From Gammaproteobacteria bacterium (GTDB lineage Bacteria > Pseudomonadota > Gammaproteobacteria > Steroidobacterales > Foliamicaceae): a stretch of 64,000 bases of DNA. Positions 24,900-33,578 of the stretch are shown piece after piece. The position numbers were made by a program, and so were the translations under genes. The notes under the pieces were generated by a model. That model saw only the letters and a list, made by a program, of their open reading frames with translations, was not told the origin of the DNA and made no database searches. The stretch is from assembly GCA_009845905.1 (NCBI GenBank), contig VXYS01000003.1:1-64000 (forward strand). The letters are read 5' to 3'. How positions within the stretch are numbered: the stretch's first letter is position 1; every line of letters begins with the position of its first letter.

Positions 24900-25643
24900 G
24901 TGTGCGGGCGATTCAACATCATCACCGATCCCAGGGCGTGGATGGACGCGCTCGATGTCCTTTACTCGATCATTGAGGACGGGTTCGAGCCGCGCTACAA
25001 CATAAGCCCTTCCGAACCGCCGCTTCCCGCCGGGTCTAAGCGCGCCTCGCCCCGGCGCATCACCCGCGTGCCGATCGTCCTGCAGCGGGGCGACGAGTTC
25101 GTCGGCGAAGATGCCATCTGGCCGCTGATTCCGGTGTGGGCGCGAGGCGAAGTGCCCAAGTACAGCACCGCCAATGCGCGCTCGGAGGAGATGGCGGACA
25201 AGAACGCGTATCGCAACGCCTGGAAGCGCGAGCAGCGCTGCCTGATCTACGCCACCGGGTTCTACGAATGGCAGGCGCGTCCCGGCGTGCGGGCCAAGCA
25301 ACCTTGGCATATCCGGCTCAAGGGGCAGGGCGGGTTTGCATTCGGCGGACTCTGGGAGAGCTCACGCGCGAGCGACGGCACGGAGGTCCTGTCCTGCACG
25401 ATCGTGACGCTGCCCGCCAACGAACTGATGCGCGGGATTCACAACGCCGGCCGGAACCGGCACCGCATGCCGTTGATACTTCCGCCGGATGCCCAGAAGG
25501 CCTGGCTTGAGGCGCCCGCAAAGTCGGCCATGGACAGGGTCGCCGCCGTGCCGTCCGAGGCACTGGAGGCGTGGCCGGTGTCCACCGCCGTCAACAATCC
25601 GAATTTCGACGATGCACGCCTTCTGGAACCGATCCAGGCATGA
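24900..25643 (+). CDS. SRAP domain protein (YedK/HMCES family)
   Basis: GTG 24900 encodes MCGRFNI, placing catalytic Cys2 directly after the start, which fixes it. The 247-residue protein has the family motifs: an Asn in NISPSEP, TANARSEEM, GFYEWQ with active-site Glu, and MRGIHNAGRNRHRMPLIL, whose His is a conserved active-site residue. SRAP proteins form a thiazolidine crosslink with abasic sites in single-stranded DNA and protect them during replication. It overlaps the flavin monooxygenase start by 4 bp (ATGA). A broken duplicate of its 3' end lies at 20297-20386. Confidence 0.95.
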   Translation: MCGRFNIITDPRAWMDALDVLYSIIEDGFEPRYNISPSEPPLPAGSKRASPRRITRVPIVLQRGDEFVGEDAIWPLIPVWARGEVPKYSTANARSEEMADKNAYRNAWKREQRCLIYATGFYEWQARPGVRAKQPWHIRLKGQGGFAFGGLWESSRASDGTEVLSCTIVTLPANELMRGIHNAGRNRHRMPLILPPDAQKAWLEAPAKSAMDRVAAVPSEALEAWPVSTAVNNPNFDDARLLEPIQA

Positions 25644-26800
25644 CGGTGCTGATAGTCGGTGGTGGTATCGGTGGTCTGGCGGCGGCCGTAGCGTTGCGCC
25701 GCGCAGGCATCAATGCCCGGGTTTTTGAACGGGCTCGTGAGATTCGCGAGGTGGGGGCCGGGGTGACTATATGGTCGAACGCCATCATGGCACTCCAGAG
25801 CCTGGGGCTGGGCAAGCAGGTTCGATCACTGGGCTCGGAAATGCTCCGGATCAACGTCCTGTCCGCGAAAGGGAAGCTGATCTCTTCAATCGACGTGGAG
25901 GCAATCGCGCGCGCATGCGGCGCGCCGTCACTCGCATTGCATCGGGCCGATTTGCAGCGAATTCTGCTTGACGCGCTGGATACGGACCAGGTGCATACCG
26001 CGAAGGAGTGTGTCGGCGTCACTCAGGACCGGAATGGCGTATCGCTTCGTTTTGCCGACGGCACGGAGGCGGCGGGAGAGATTGCGATCGGCGCGGATGG
26101 CGTCCGTTCGATAGTCCGATCTTCATTGTTCGGAAGTCAGAAACTTCGTTCTGCGCGGTACTACTGCTATCGGGGCATGGCCGAAACGCCTGGGGTCAAT
26201 AAGCACGAGGTTCTCTCGCTGCTGCTTCCCGGACTTCAGCTCGGTGTGTTTCCTGAAGTCAGGCCAGCCGAGGCCTATTGGTTTTTGTGTCGGAATAAGC
26301 CGTTCGATATCGCCTGGGCGGATGCCGAGTACGATCACATGGCGTTTCTTCGATCAGTCTCCAGGGAATTGCCCGCGGAACTCGGTGCAATGATCGTCGG
26401 GACCCCCCCGGAGAGGATTCTTGTCGACGAAGTTCTTGATCGTCCCCCGGACAAGCACTGGGGGCACGGCCGGGTCAGCCTGATCGGCGACGCTGCCCAT
26501 CCGATGGCTCCGACCTTCGGCCAGGGAGCCTGTATGGCCCTTGAGGACGCGGTTATCCTCGCGGACAGCCTTAGGCGCGCGATAGACCCGGGATCAGGAT
26601 TGAGGGATTACGAGAACAGACGTCGCCGGCGAACGGCAACGATCACAAGGCTCTCGTGGTACTACGGAAACACTTTTCAATGGGAGCAACGTGCGCTGGT
26701 GATGTTCAGAACACTGTTTGCCGCGTCACCCTTCGGCCCCTGGAACCTGCGTAGAATTCTGCGCAAAGCCTGGCGATTCCATTTGCCCGAATTGGCCTGA
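25640..26800 (+). CDS. FAD-dependent aromatic-ring monooxygenase-like protein
   Basis: ATG 25640 overlaps the SRAP stop. The 386-residue product is a class A flavin monooxygenase with FAD-binding VLIVGGGIGGLAAAVALRRAG at the N-terminus, the DG motif ADGVRSIVRSSLFG, and the GD motif LIGDAAHPMAPTFGQGACMALEDA near residue 285. Relatives include salicylate hydroxylase, zeaxanthin epoxidase and UbiH-like proteins. It would hydroxylate an aromatic or polyene substrate using NAD(P)H and O2. A longer frame to 25571 lies inside the SRAP gene and is not used. A second member of the family is at 44350-45522. Confidence 0.9.
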   Translation: MTVLIVGGGIGGLAAAVALRRAGINARVFERAREIREVGAGVTIWSNAIMALQSLGLGKQVRSLGSEMLRINVLSAKGKLISSIDVEAIARACGAPSLALHRADLQRILLDALDTDQVHTAKECVGVTQDRNGVSLRFADGTEAAGEIAIGADGVRSIVRSSLFGSQKLRSARYYCYRGMAETPGVNKHEVLSLLLPGLQLGVFPEVRPAEAYWFLCRNKPFDIAWADAEYDHMAFLRSVSRELPAELGAMIVGTPPERILVDEVLDRPPDKHWGHGRVSLIGDAAHPMAPTFGQGACMALEDAVILADSLRRAIDPGSGLRDYENRRRRRTATITRLSWYYGNTFQWEQRALVMFRTLFAASPFGPWNLRRILRKAWRFHLPELA

Positions 26801-26861
26801 CAAGCAAACGAGTACGCAAATCGGCGTTGAGCGTGCCGATCTGCGCCGGAAGGAGAGAACA

Positions 26862-28348
26862 ATGGAAATAACAGGTGATCGTGGTCAGCGGACCCGTTGG
26901 GAGGAGGAATACGACGTTGTCATTGTCGGATTTGGCATTGCTGGCTGCTCCGCCGCTATCGAGGCGTTGGACGCCCGGCCCGACGCCAGGGTTCTGATAC
27001 TGGAGAAGGCGCCGGAGGAGCACGCCGGCGGGAATTCCCGTGCTTCGGGTCAGGGGCTGGTCATTCCGAAGGACAAGGAGGCCATGAAGCAGTATCAGCG
27101 CAATCTGAGTTATTCGAACCCGGTTCCGGAGGACTTGCTGGAGTTCTGGGCCAGCGAACTGATGGAGCTCCACCCCTGGATCGAGGAACGCGCCAGGGAC
27201 GCCAAACAGAAATATCGGGTTTCCGAGCCCATCTACGAATTCGCCGATCTGGGCGCCAGGGAGGCGGTCAGGGAGCAGGCGACCATACTGCCCCGGCCGG
27301 GAGGGCTGTGGGAGGCATTCAGGAAGAATATCGACAGGCGCCCGGTCACGGTCTGGTACGAGAGCCCCGCGGTGGACCTGGTGCAGGATCGCGACAGCGG
27401 CGGGGTCTTTGGCGTTGTAGTCGAACGCGGCGGCCGGAAGGTCGCCGTCAAGGCCCGCGGTGGCGTCGTCATGGCCTGCGGCGGATATGAACACAACGAG
27501 GACATGAAGCGGAATTACGCGGGGTGGACGGACGTCCCGACCTTCGGCAGCCCGTACAACACCGGCGACGGCATCCATATCCTGCAGCGCGCGGGCGCAG
27601 ATCTGTGGCATTTGCGCAATCGCATGAATTCCGGCGGTTTTCACCTTGCTTTCAAGGTGCCCGAATACGAGACCGCGTTCATGCGCGCGTTCGACTACGC
27701 CAGCTACAGCTGGATCGAGGTGGCTGCCGACGACCGGCGCTTCGGCGACGAAACCTACCCGTTCAACCGCACGCACTACAAGTGGAAGCAGCACGGCCAC
27801 TACGTCGACACCCTGCATGCCTGGGTGATGCCCGTGCACATGATCTTCGACGAGAACGTTCGCAAGAACAATTGCCTGGGCATGAAATGGATGACCTGGA
27901 ACATGGCGGTCGAGAAGTACGACTGGAGCGATGACAACAGCAGGGAAGTGGAGAAGGGCTGGATCACCCGGGCCGACTCGATTGCGGATCTTGCCGTCAA
28001 GCTGGGCCGGGACCAGGATCGGCTGGTGAAGACGGTTGCCGAATACAACGCCGCCTGCGCCGACAAGGCCGATACTCTCTTCAACAGGGACCCTTCAACG
28101 CTTGAGCCTCTCGAGACGCCTCCGTATTACGCGATCGAACTCAAGCCGGGTCTCGTATGCACGTCCGCCGGGGCGAAGCGCACGCCCAGGGGCGAAGTGC
28201 TGAACCGCGCCGGCGAGCCCATTCGGGGCTTTATGAGGCGGGGCAGCTGGGCTCCATGATTTCCGACCTTTATCAGAACGGCACGTATCTGACGGAAGCC
28301 ATGATCTCCGGCCGGTCCGCGGGCCGTAATGCCGTGTCGAGATCCTGA
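26862..28348 (+). pseudogene. FAD-dependent dehydrogenase (fumarate reductase/KstD type), frameshifted near its 3' end
   Basis: ATG 26862 follows AAGGAGAG. The frame encodes an FAD-binding start (YDVVIVGFGIAGCSAAIEAL), a SRASGQGLVIP loop and a large central substrate domain, as in 3-ketosteroid dehydrogenase, fumarate reductase and tricarballylate dehydrogenase flavoproteins. At about 28229 the frame jumps: the first frame ends MRRGSWAP at 28259, while the -1 frame continues GLYEAGQLGSMISDLYQNG and then SGRSAGRNAVSRS, the conserved C-terminal FAD segment, to 28348. Loss of one C in the run at 28225-28230 (GGGGCTTT) explains it. It is either a true inactivating mutation or a consensus error; all other motifs are intact. 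Confidence 0.8.
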
Positions 28349-28382
28349 TCCGAGGCGTCCTGTTCCCAAGACGGAGGAAACC

Positions 28383-29174
28383 ATGCAGATTGGAATCATC
28401 GGCACGGGAGCGATTGGCGGCTACGTTCGGGACGAGCTGAAACGCAGGGGGTTCGCAGTACGTGCGCTTCTCGTTCTTCCGGAAAATGTAGCGGAGACCG
28501 TCGGCGAGTTTCCCGACTGCGTGTGCGTCTCGTCCGCAGCGGAACTGCCCGACGACATCGACCACATGATCGACTGCGGGGGCCACGTTGCGCTGAAGAT
28601 CCACGGACCCGAAATTCTGCGCCGCGGTGTCGATCTCACGACGGTATCGGTAGGTGCGCTGGCTGATGCAGAGCTCTACAGCGACCTGGACCGGGCCGCC
28701 GCGGAAGGTAACACGAAGCTATACCTCGTCAGCGGCGCGATCGCTGCGCTCGATTGCCTGCGGGCAGCGCGCGTCGGCAACCTGCAGTCCGTGACCTACA
28801 CCGGCCGCAAGCCACCGAAGGCCTGGAAGGGCTCGCCCGCCGAAGAGAAACTCGATCTTGATAATCTCGTCGGCGAAGCGCAGGTCCATTTCGAAGGCAC
28901 CGCGCGGGACGCGGCTACGCAATACCCCGAGAACGCCAACGTGGCTGCTGCCGTCGCGCTGGCCGGCGCCGGATTCGACGAGACGCAGGTAAAGCTGATC
29001 GCCGACCCGAATGTGGACCAGAACATCCACGAGATCGTGGCCACGGGCGATTTCGGCCGGTTCTCGTTCGAGATCAGGGGCAACGCACTGCCCGACAATC
29101 CGAAGAGTTCGGCAATTGCGGCAATGAGCGTCGTCAGCAGGCTGGAGCAGGAAACGCAACGCATCCGTTTCTAG
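28383..29174 (+). CDS. nadX: L-aspartate dehydrogenase-like oxidoreductase
   Basis: ATG 28383 follows GGAGGAAA. The 263-residue product has an N-terminal Rossmann fold (MQIGIIGTGAIGGYV), the VSSAAELPDDIDHMIDCGGHVA segment and the family signature VSVGALAD. It also has SGAIAALDCLRAA and TYTGRKPPKAWKGSPAE, which characterise aspartate dehydrogenase (NadX). The enzyme converts aspartate to iminoaspartate or oxaloacetate with NAD(P). NAD synthesis is one role, but the gene sits at the end of an oxidative cluster, so a related amine or amino acid substrate is possible. The C-terminal NPKSSAIAAMSVV is conserved. Confidence 0.88.
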   Translation: MQIGIIGTGAIGGYVRDELKRRGFAVRALLVLPENVAETVGEFPDCVCVSSAAELPDDIDHMIDCGGHVALKIHGPEILRRGVDLTTVSVGALADAELYSDLDRAAAEGNTKLYLVSGAIAALDCLRAARVGNLQSVTYTGRKPPKAWKGSPAEEKLDLDNLVGEAQVHFEGTARDAATQYPENANVAAAVALAGAGFDETQVKLIADPNVDQNIHEIVATGDFGRFSFEIRGNALPDNPKSSAIAAMSVVSRLEQETQRIRF

Positions 29175-29204
29175 GCGGAGCGTCGCCTTGACCGGGCAGG
29201 GGCC

Positions 29205-30941
29205 TCAAGCGGTAAGGAATGCGACGCCGGTCCAGCAGATCGCGGCGAGGCCGGCGGCGATGGATGCCTGCGGGATTTGCGTTTTCACGTGGTCCATCAG
29301 GTCGCATCCCGTACAGACGGAACTGAGCACCGTGGTGTCCGATATTGGCGAACACTGATCGCCGTATACGCTGCCGTCCATGACCGCGGCGAAACAGAGC
29401 GTCATGAACAGTTCCGGGTGGGCGAGTCCCTGGCCGGTCGCCACCGCCCAGGCCAGCGGCATGGCCAGCGGAAACGCCACGGCATAGGTTCCCCAGCTCG
29501 TGCCGGTGGAGAACGCGATCACGATGGTCAGCAACTGCAGCAGCACGGGCAGTATGAAATACGGAATGCTGGATCCGAGTTGCTCGACGAGAAAGTGCCC
29601 GCCGCCGGTTTCCCGGCTGATGCCGCCGATCGTGATCGCCAGCAGCAGGATCACCGACCCGATCAGCACGCCCTTGATGCCGTCCTGAAATCCGGTCATC
29701 AGGTCCTTGAGCGACATGCCCTTGGCCAGCGCCATCCCCGCGGCCAGCAGGAGCGCCGCGCCGAACGCCCAGTGCACGTTGGGCGATCCGAAAGCGATGA
29801 ACGTTCCCACCGCAATCGCAATCAGCGTCCCCAGCGGCAGGAAGAACTCCAGGATGTGCGGCTTGTAGCCTTCCGGCACGTTGCTGCCCTGCAATTCCTT
29901 TGCGGCCAGCGGCGCCGCGTCCGGCGCATCGAGCGCGCCGGTCTCGCGCGCCCGCGTCATGGCTTCCTTGAGCTGCTTGCCCAGGAACAGAGGCTTCTCC
30001 ACGCTGAGCAGGAAGGTGCCCAGGACCGCAAAAATCGCGTAGAAACAGAAAGGCACGCTCTGGAAGAAGAAGGCGATGCGGTCCGACTCGGTGGCCAGGA
30101 AGCTCACGCCGGAGACGAATATGAAGGCTTGCACGTAGCCCGGCCAGGCATTGAAAGCGAGTTGCGAGGCGATGGGCGACGCCGTGGAATCGACGATGTA
30201 GGCCAGTTCCTCGTGGCTGACGCGTTCCTGGTCCGCGATGGGCTTGACCGTCGTGCCCACCAGCACGGTGCTGACGGTGCCTCCCTGGAAGAAGACCACG
30301 CCCAGCAGCCAGGCCACCAGCTTGGCGGAGCGCGGTCCGCGCACGAACCGCGCCGTAACGAACTCGGCGAACGCCTGGGCCGCGCCGGTGCGCGACCACA
30401 CGCCCATCAGTCCGCCGAGCAGCCACAGGTAGAGCACCAGAATACTGGCCGAATTGGTGGTTGCGAACGACGGGATCAGAACTTCGCCGGTCAGGTCGTA
30501 GCGGCCCAGGATCAGCGCGCCGGAGACCACGCCGCCCAGCAGCGCGGTGATGGGTTCCCGGGTCACCCAGCAGAGCAGGACCGCCACCAGCGCCGGCAGC
30601 AGCGACAGCCAGCCGAAGTGGAAGACGGCATTGAGCCGGTAATAGACGGTCCGGGCTTCGCCGTCGACCGATTCCACCTCGGACACGTATTCCTCGCGTA
30701 TCGGCGGCTCCACCCTGGAGCCTGAGACCCGCTCGGGGTTGAGCTGCGCCTGCGCCATCGGAACGGGATCGAAGGGAACGGACTCGCCCTGCACCTGGTA
30801 GTAGAGCTGACCCGATTCGTCCGCCTGGGCGTCGAGAGCGACCCGCTCCACCATCCAGGTGGGCGGCACGGTCAGGCCCGCAATCCAGGACCCGATCAGG
30901 GCCAGTGCGAACAGCAGAAATTTTCGGTATCCGACAGGCAT
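29205..30941 (-). CDS. NhaC-family Na+/H+ antiporter-type transporter
   Basis: The 578-residue product has an N-terminal membrane segment, a periplasmic loop of about 80 residues, and then about ten membrane helices. The NhaC-type core contains [37 protein letters not shown] and [21 protein letters not shown], with the late [21 protein letters not shown]. This family exchanges sodium for protons or carries amino or organic acids with sodium. The periplasmic insertion after the first helix is longer than in classical NhaC. It is convergent with the nadX-like gene and transcribed alone. Confidence 0.92.
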   Translation of the reverse strand: MPVGYRKFLLFALALIGSWIAGLTVPPTWMVERVALDAQADESGQLYYQVQGESVPFDPVPMAQAQLNPERVSGSRVEPPIREEYVSEVESVDGEARTVYYRLNAVFHFGWLSLLPALVAVLLCWVTREPITALLGGVVSGALILGRYDLTGEVLIPSFATTNSASILVLYLWLLGGLMGVWSRTGAAQAFAEFVTARFVRGPRSAKLVAWLLGVVFFQGGTVSTVLVGTTVKPIADQERVSHEELAYIVDSTASPIASQLAFNAWPGYVQAFIFVSGVSFLATESDRIAFFFQSVPFCFYAIFAVLGTFLLSVEKPLFLGKQLKEAMTRARETGALDAPDAAPLAAKELQGSNVPEGYKPHILEFFLPLGTLIAIAVGTFIAFGSPNVHWAFGAALLLAAGMALAKGMSLKDLMTGFQDGIKGVLIGSVILLLAITIGGISRETGGGHFLVEQLGSSIPYFILPVLLQLLTIVIAFSTGTSWGTYAVAFPLAMPLAWAVATGQGLAHPELFMTLCFAAVMDGSVYGDQCSPISDTTVLSSVCTGCDLMDHVKTQIPQASIAAGLAAICWTGVAFLTA

Positions 30942-31036
30942 TTACTCCCCCTTGGCGCCGGCCGGCGCGCGGCAGATCGAATACTAGCCGGAATTACCCG
31001 TTAACGGGCGACACCATAGGCGCCGAACACCGTTTG

Positions 31037-31199
31037 TCCCCAATATTGGGGATATTCCTCATCGCGCAGCCGAATTACCATCCGATATCGGGGTTGATAC
31101 GGATTGCTCGCACGGTGCACTTCAGGTTTGGGCGTCGGCGCGTGAAGGCGCGTCCATGAGCGAACGGGACGCGTTCGGGCGGATACTCACCGCGTTGCA
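31037..31199 (+). repeat. Direct repeat A, copy 1 (copy of luxR upstream region and start)
   Basis: These 163 bases align without gaps to 43080-43242, with about 18 mismatches by hand count. The shared block covers a CCCCAA/TTGGGG palindrome, the spacer and the first 15 codons of the LuxR-type gene. Both copies point the same way and bracket about 12 kb. Confidence 0.9.
31038..31051. promoter_or_regulatory. Palindrome CCCCAATATTGGGG, operator-like
   Basis: A perfect 14-bp palindrome. Its counterpart at 43081-43094 (CCCCAAGTTTGGGG) keeps both arms although the centre differs, which suggests selection for a dimeric protein site. It lies 105 bp before the relic start at 31156 and 189 bp before the outer-membrane protein gene. 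Confidence 0.5.
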
Positions 31200-31215
31200 C
31201 GGGGCGGTCCGCTAG
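31156..31215 (+). pseudogene. Relic of a luxR-type gene start (19 codons)
   Basis: ATG 31156 encodes MSERDAFGRILTALHGAVR then TAG. The first 14 residues are those of the intact LuxR protein at 43199 except one (T for A). Homology stops after codon 15. The rest of the regulator, including the HTH, is missing. Confidence 0.85.
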
Positions 31216-31239
31216 CCAGGGAATCTTGAAACGGGGATC

Positions 31240-31929
31240 ATGAGAATGGGGAATTGCATAACTCATCGTGGCTGGGGCATCGCCCTGATCGGGGCTGTCC
31301 TGATGGCCTCCCAGGCGGCAGCTCAGGAGAACAGCAGCCGATGGTACGGTTCCGTAGTTGGAATTCGCGATATGCCCGACGCGTCTTCGGCTAGTACTCC
31401 GACCGGAAACTTCGGCACGCTCGCAGGCGATATTGTGCTGTCGGACGAGACGGGGTTCGGTATTGCCGTCGGGCGCACCGTGGCCTGGGACTTGCAGGTT
31501 GAGGTCGAGGCAACCTGGCGCGCTTTCGACATAACCGAGCTACGTGGAGTACGGGTCAACGGCCAGCCCGTGCCGCCGGGATTCAGCGGTACGGGCAATT
31601 GGGACACGGAGACGCTGATGCTGAATCTCCGCAAACACTTTTCCTCAGGCCCGGTGCGACCCTTTATCGGCGGCGGCATCGGTCTCGTAAGGCATGAGGG
31701 CACGCTGATTCATCGATTTGCTCCACTCGATATTGAAGGCGACGATACCGGCGACGACTCGGTACTGGCCTACCAGTTTCTGGTTGGCGCACAGATAAGG
31801 GCCGGCAGGAATGTTCAGGCCTTCGTCGGCTACCGCTACCTGCGGAGCGACGACATAGAGATCAAGAACCTGACCGGAGAATTTCAGACGCACGGCATTG
31901 AGGCCGGCGTCCGGTTTCTCTTCGACTAA
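31240..31929 (+). CDS. Outer-membrane beta-barrel protein (OmpA/OmpX-like)
   Basis: The 229-residue product has a signal peptide (GIALIGAVLMASQAAAQ, cleavage near residue 29). Amphipathic beta-strands alternate with loops in the mature part (YGSVVGIRD, GFGIAVGRT, LQVEVEATWRAF, RPFIGGGIGLVRHEG, QAFVGYRYLRSDDIEI), and it ends in an aromatic residue and Asp (VRFLFD). This is the pattern of an 8-stranded outer-membrane porin-like barrel. It is transcribed just downstream of a duplicated LuxR-type leader, which may supply its promoter. ATG 31240 or 31246 could be the start. Function is unknown beyond location. Confidence 0.82.
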   Translation: MRMGNCITHRGWGIALIGAVLMASQAAAQENSSRWYGSVVGIRDMPDASSASTPTGNFGTLAGDIVLSDETGFGIAVGRTVAWDLQVEVEATWRAFDITELRGVRVNGQPVPPGFSGTGNWDTETLMLNLRKHFSSGPVRPFIGGGIGLVRHEGTLIHRFAPLDIEGDDTGDDSVLAYQFLVGAQIRAGRNVQAFVGYRYLRSDDIEIKNLTGEFQTHGIEAGVRFLFD

Positions 31930-31973
31930 GTGAGGGCGGGAGCAGGTCGAGGGACGCGGTAACCAAGATCTGC

Positions 31974-33566
31974 ATGAGCGATTCCTTGGCCGGCCTGGTT
32001 GGTGGCCTTGGACTTTTCATCGCCGGGATGTGGCTCCTCACGGCGAACCTGAAGACCATGGCGGACTACCGCCTGCGCCAGGCGGTCAACCGATGGACGG
32101 GCAACCGGTATTCCGCGCTGCTGTTGGGGTGCGTCGGTGGAGGCGTCACCCAGAACATGACCGCGCTCACGTTCATCACGGTGGGGGTGCTTCGGGCCGG
32201 AATGATCTCGACGTCGGGTGCGCTCGCGGTGATCCTGGGCGGCTGCATCGGCTCCTCCCTGCTGGTGCTGATAGTGACGCTCGACGTGAAGGTGCTGGCG
32301 CTTTTTCTCATCGGCATCTTCGGCATAGCCGCGGCGAGCGAGACGTTGACCAGGCACCGGACGCTGGCAGCGGCGTTGTTCGGCGGCAGCCTGCTCCTCT
32401 TCGGGCTGATCCTGCTCCAGGAATACGCCGCCCCTTTCGCCGCGCAGCCCTGGTTCCAGGCGATGCTGGAGCAAACCGGACGCTCGATGGAGCTGGCGTT
32501 TGCCGTCGCCGCGGTACTGACGTTCGTGATCCAGTCGCCCAACGCAATCTGCATCCTCGGCATCGGCCTTATGGGCGCCGGGGCGCTGACGGTCGAGCAG
32601 ACCCTCATGGTCTTCTACGGGGCGGGCATCGGCTCGGGTGGCCTGCTCTATCTGCTGTCCAGCGGCCTTGCTGGGCGTTCCCGGCGGATCGCAATGTACA
32701 TGGTCCTCTATGACCTCCTGACCAGCGTCGTGCTCGTGCCTCTGCTCTACCTGGAAATCCACTTCGGTGTGCCCCTGGCGATGGCGTTGCTTGAGCGTCT
32801 GCCCTTTGCGGCGGAGATCAATCTGGCGATCTTCTACATCCTGACCAGCCTGGTCGCGCTACCGCTGCTGCTCGCTTCGGTCAATCTGTGTGCTGCGGCA
32901 CTGAAGCGCCGGTGGCCCAGTTCCCTGTCCGACGCGCTTGCCCGGCCACGCTTTATCCGCGACACCGGTGCGGGTGAGGACCCGCTCGCGCGGGTGCGCC
33001 AGGAGCATGCGCGGGTCGTGCAGAACTTCGCGTTCTACTTCGACGCCGTGCGCCAAGGCCGTCGTGTGGCGCCCCTTCGTGAGGCGTCATGCAGCCTTCT
33101 GGACGACATCCGGGGATACCTTGACGCCATGCCCCTGCGGCGGCGCGCCCACGAGGTCGAGGCGCGCAACGCCCTGCGCAATCAGCACCGGCTGCTGATC
33201 GAACTCGAAGATGCGCTCGGGGAGCTTTGCACTCTGCTCGGCGCACGCGTTCCGGCTACGCCATTGCGCTGGCTGCATGCCGGCGCCCTGGAGGGCGTCG
33301 ACGCGTTGCTGCACGTAGTGATCGACGCACTCGACAAGGGAAAGGGGGATGCCGCGGGCTGGCGGCTGGTGGCCCGCGCCGGCGAGGGCCACGCGCAAAC
33401 GGTACGCAAGATCCGCGCCGGGTATCTCGCTGCCGATCCCCCGCTTCCGCAGAAAGCTTTGGGCGAAATGCTGCGCCTGAGCGAAGCGGCCGAGGAGGCG
33501 TTGCGCGTGCTGGCCGAACTCAAGCCGGCGTTCGCCATAAGGCCCAAGCCCGAATCGACGATCTAA
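31974..33566 (+). CDS. Na/Pi-cotransporter II-related membrane protein
   Basis: The 530-residue product starts with glycine-rich helices (GLVGGLGLFIAGMWLLTANLK) and has two repeat halves typical of NptA-type transporters: GGGVTQNMTALTFITVGVLRAG and VIQSPNAICILGIGLMGAG. In classical members the repeats carry QSSSATT; here they read TQNMTALT and IQSPNAIC, so the usual Ser-rich substrate loops are altered. A cytoplasmic C-terminal half (about residues 320-530) is helical and PhoU-like. It is likely a phosphate or anion transporter, but the changed motifs leave the substrate open. It converges with the TonB receptor gene 13 bp away. Confidence 0.85.
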   Translation: MSDSLAGLVGGLGLFIAGMWLLTANLKTMADYRLRQAVNRWTGNRYSALLLGCVGGGVTQNMTALTFITVGVLRAGMISTSGALAVILGGCIGSSLLVLIVTLDVKVLALFLIGIFGIAAASETLTRHRTLAAALFGGSLLLFGLILLQEYAAPFAAQPWFQAMLEQTGRSMELAFAVAAVLTFVIQSPNAICILGIGLMGAGALTVEQTLMVFYGAGIGSGGLLYLLSSGLAGRSRRIAMYMVLYDLLTSVVLVPLLYLEIHFGVPLAMALLERLPFAAEINLAIFYILTSLVALPLLLASVNLCAAALKRRWPSSLSDALARPRFIRDTGAGEDPLARVRQEHARVVQNFAFYFDAVRQGRRVAPLREASCSLLDDIRGYLDAMPLRRRAHEVEARNALRNQHRLLIELEDALGELCTLLGARVPATPLRWLHAGALEGVDALLHVVIDALDKGKGDAAGWRLVARAGEGHAQTVRKIRAGYLAADPPLPQKALGEMLRLSEAAEEALRVLAELKPAFAIRPKPESTI

Positions 33567-33578
33567 GCGGGTTGGCGC

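Noticed and set aside
29277-30725. 482-codon plus-strand frame opposite the NhaC transporter
   Set aside because: Composition is His/Arg/Gln-rich with no domain; the minus strand encodes a coherent membrane protein.
31974-33566. Classical sodium-phosphate cotransporter call without reservation
   Set aside because: The Ser-rich QSSSATT motifs of the family are changed in both repeats, so only a related transporter is claimed.
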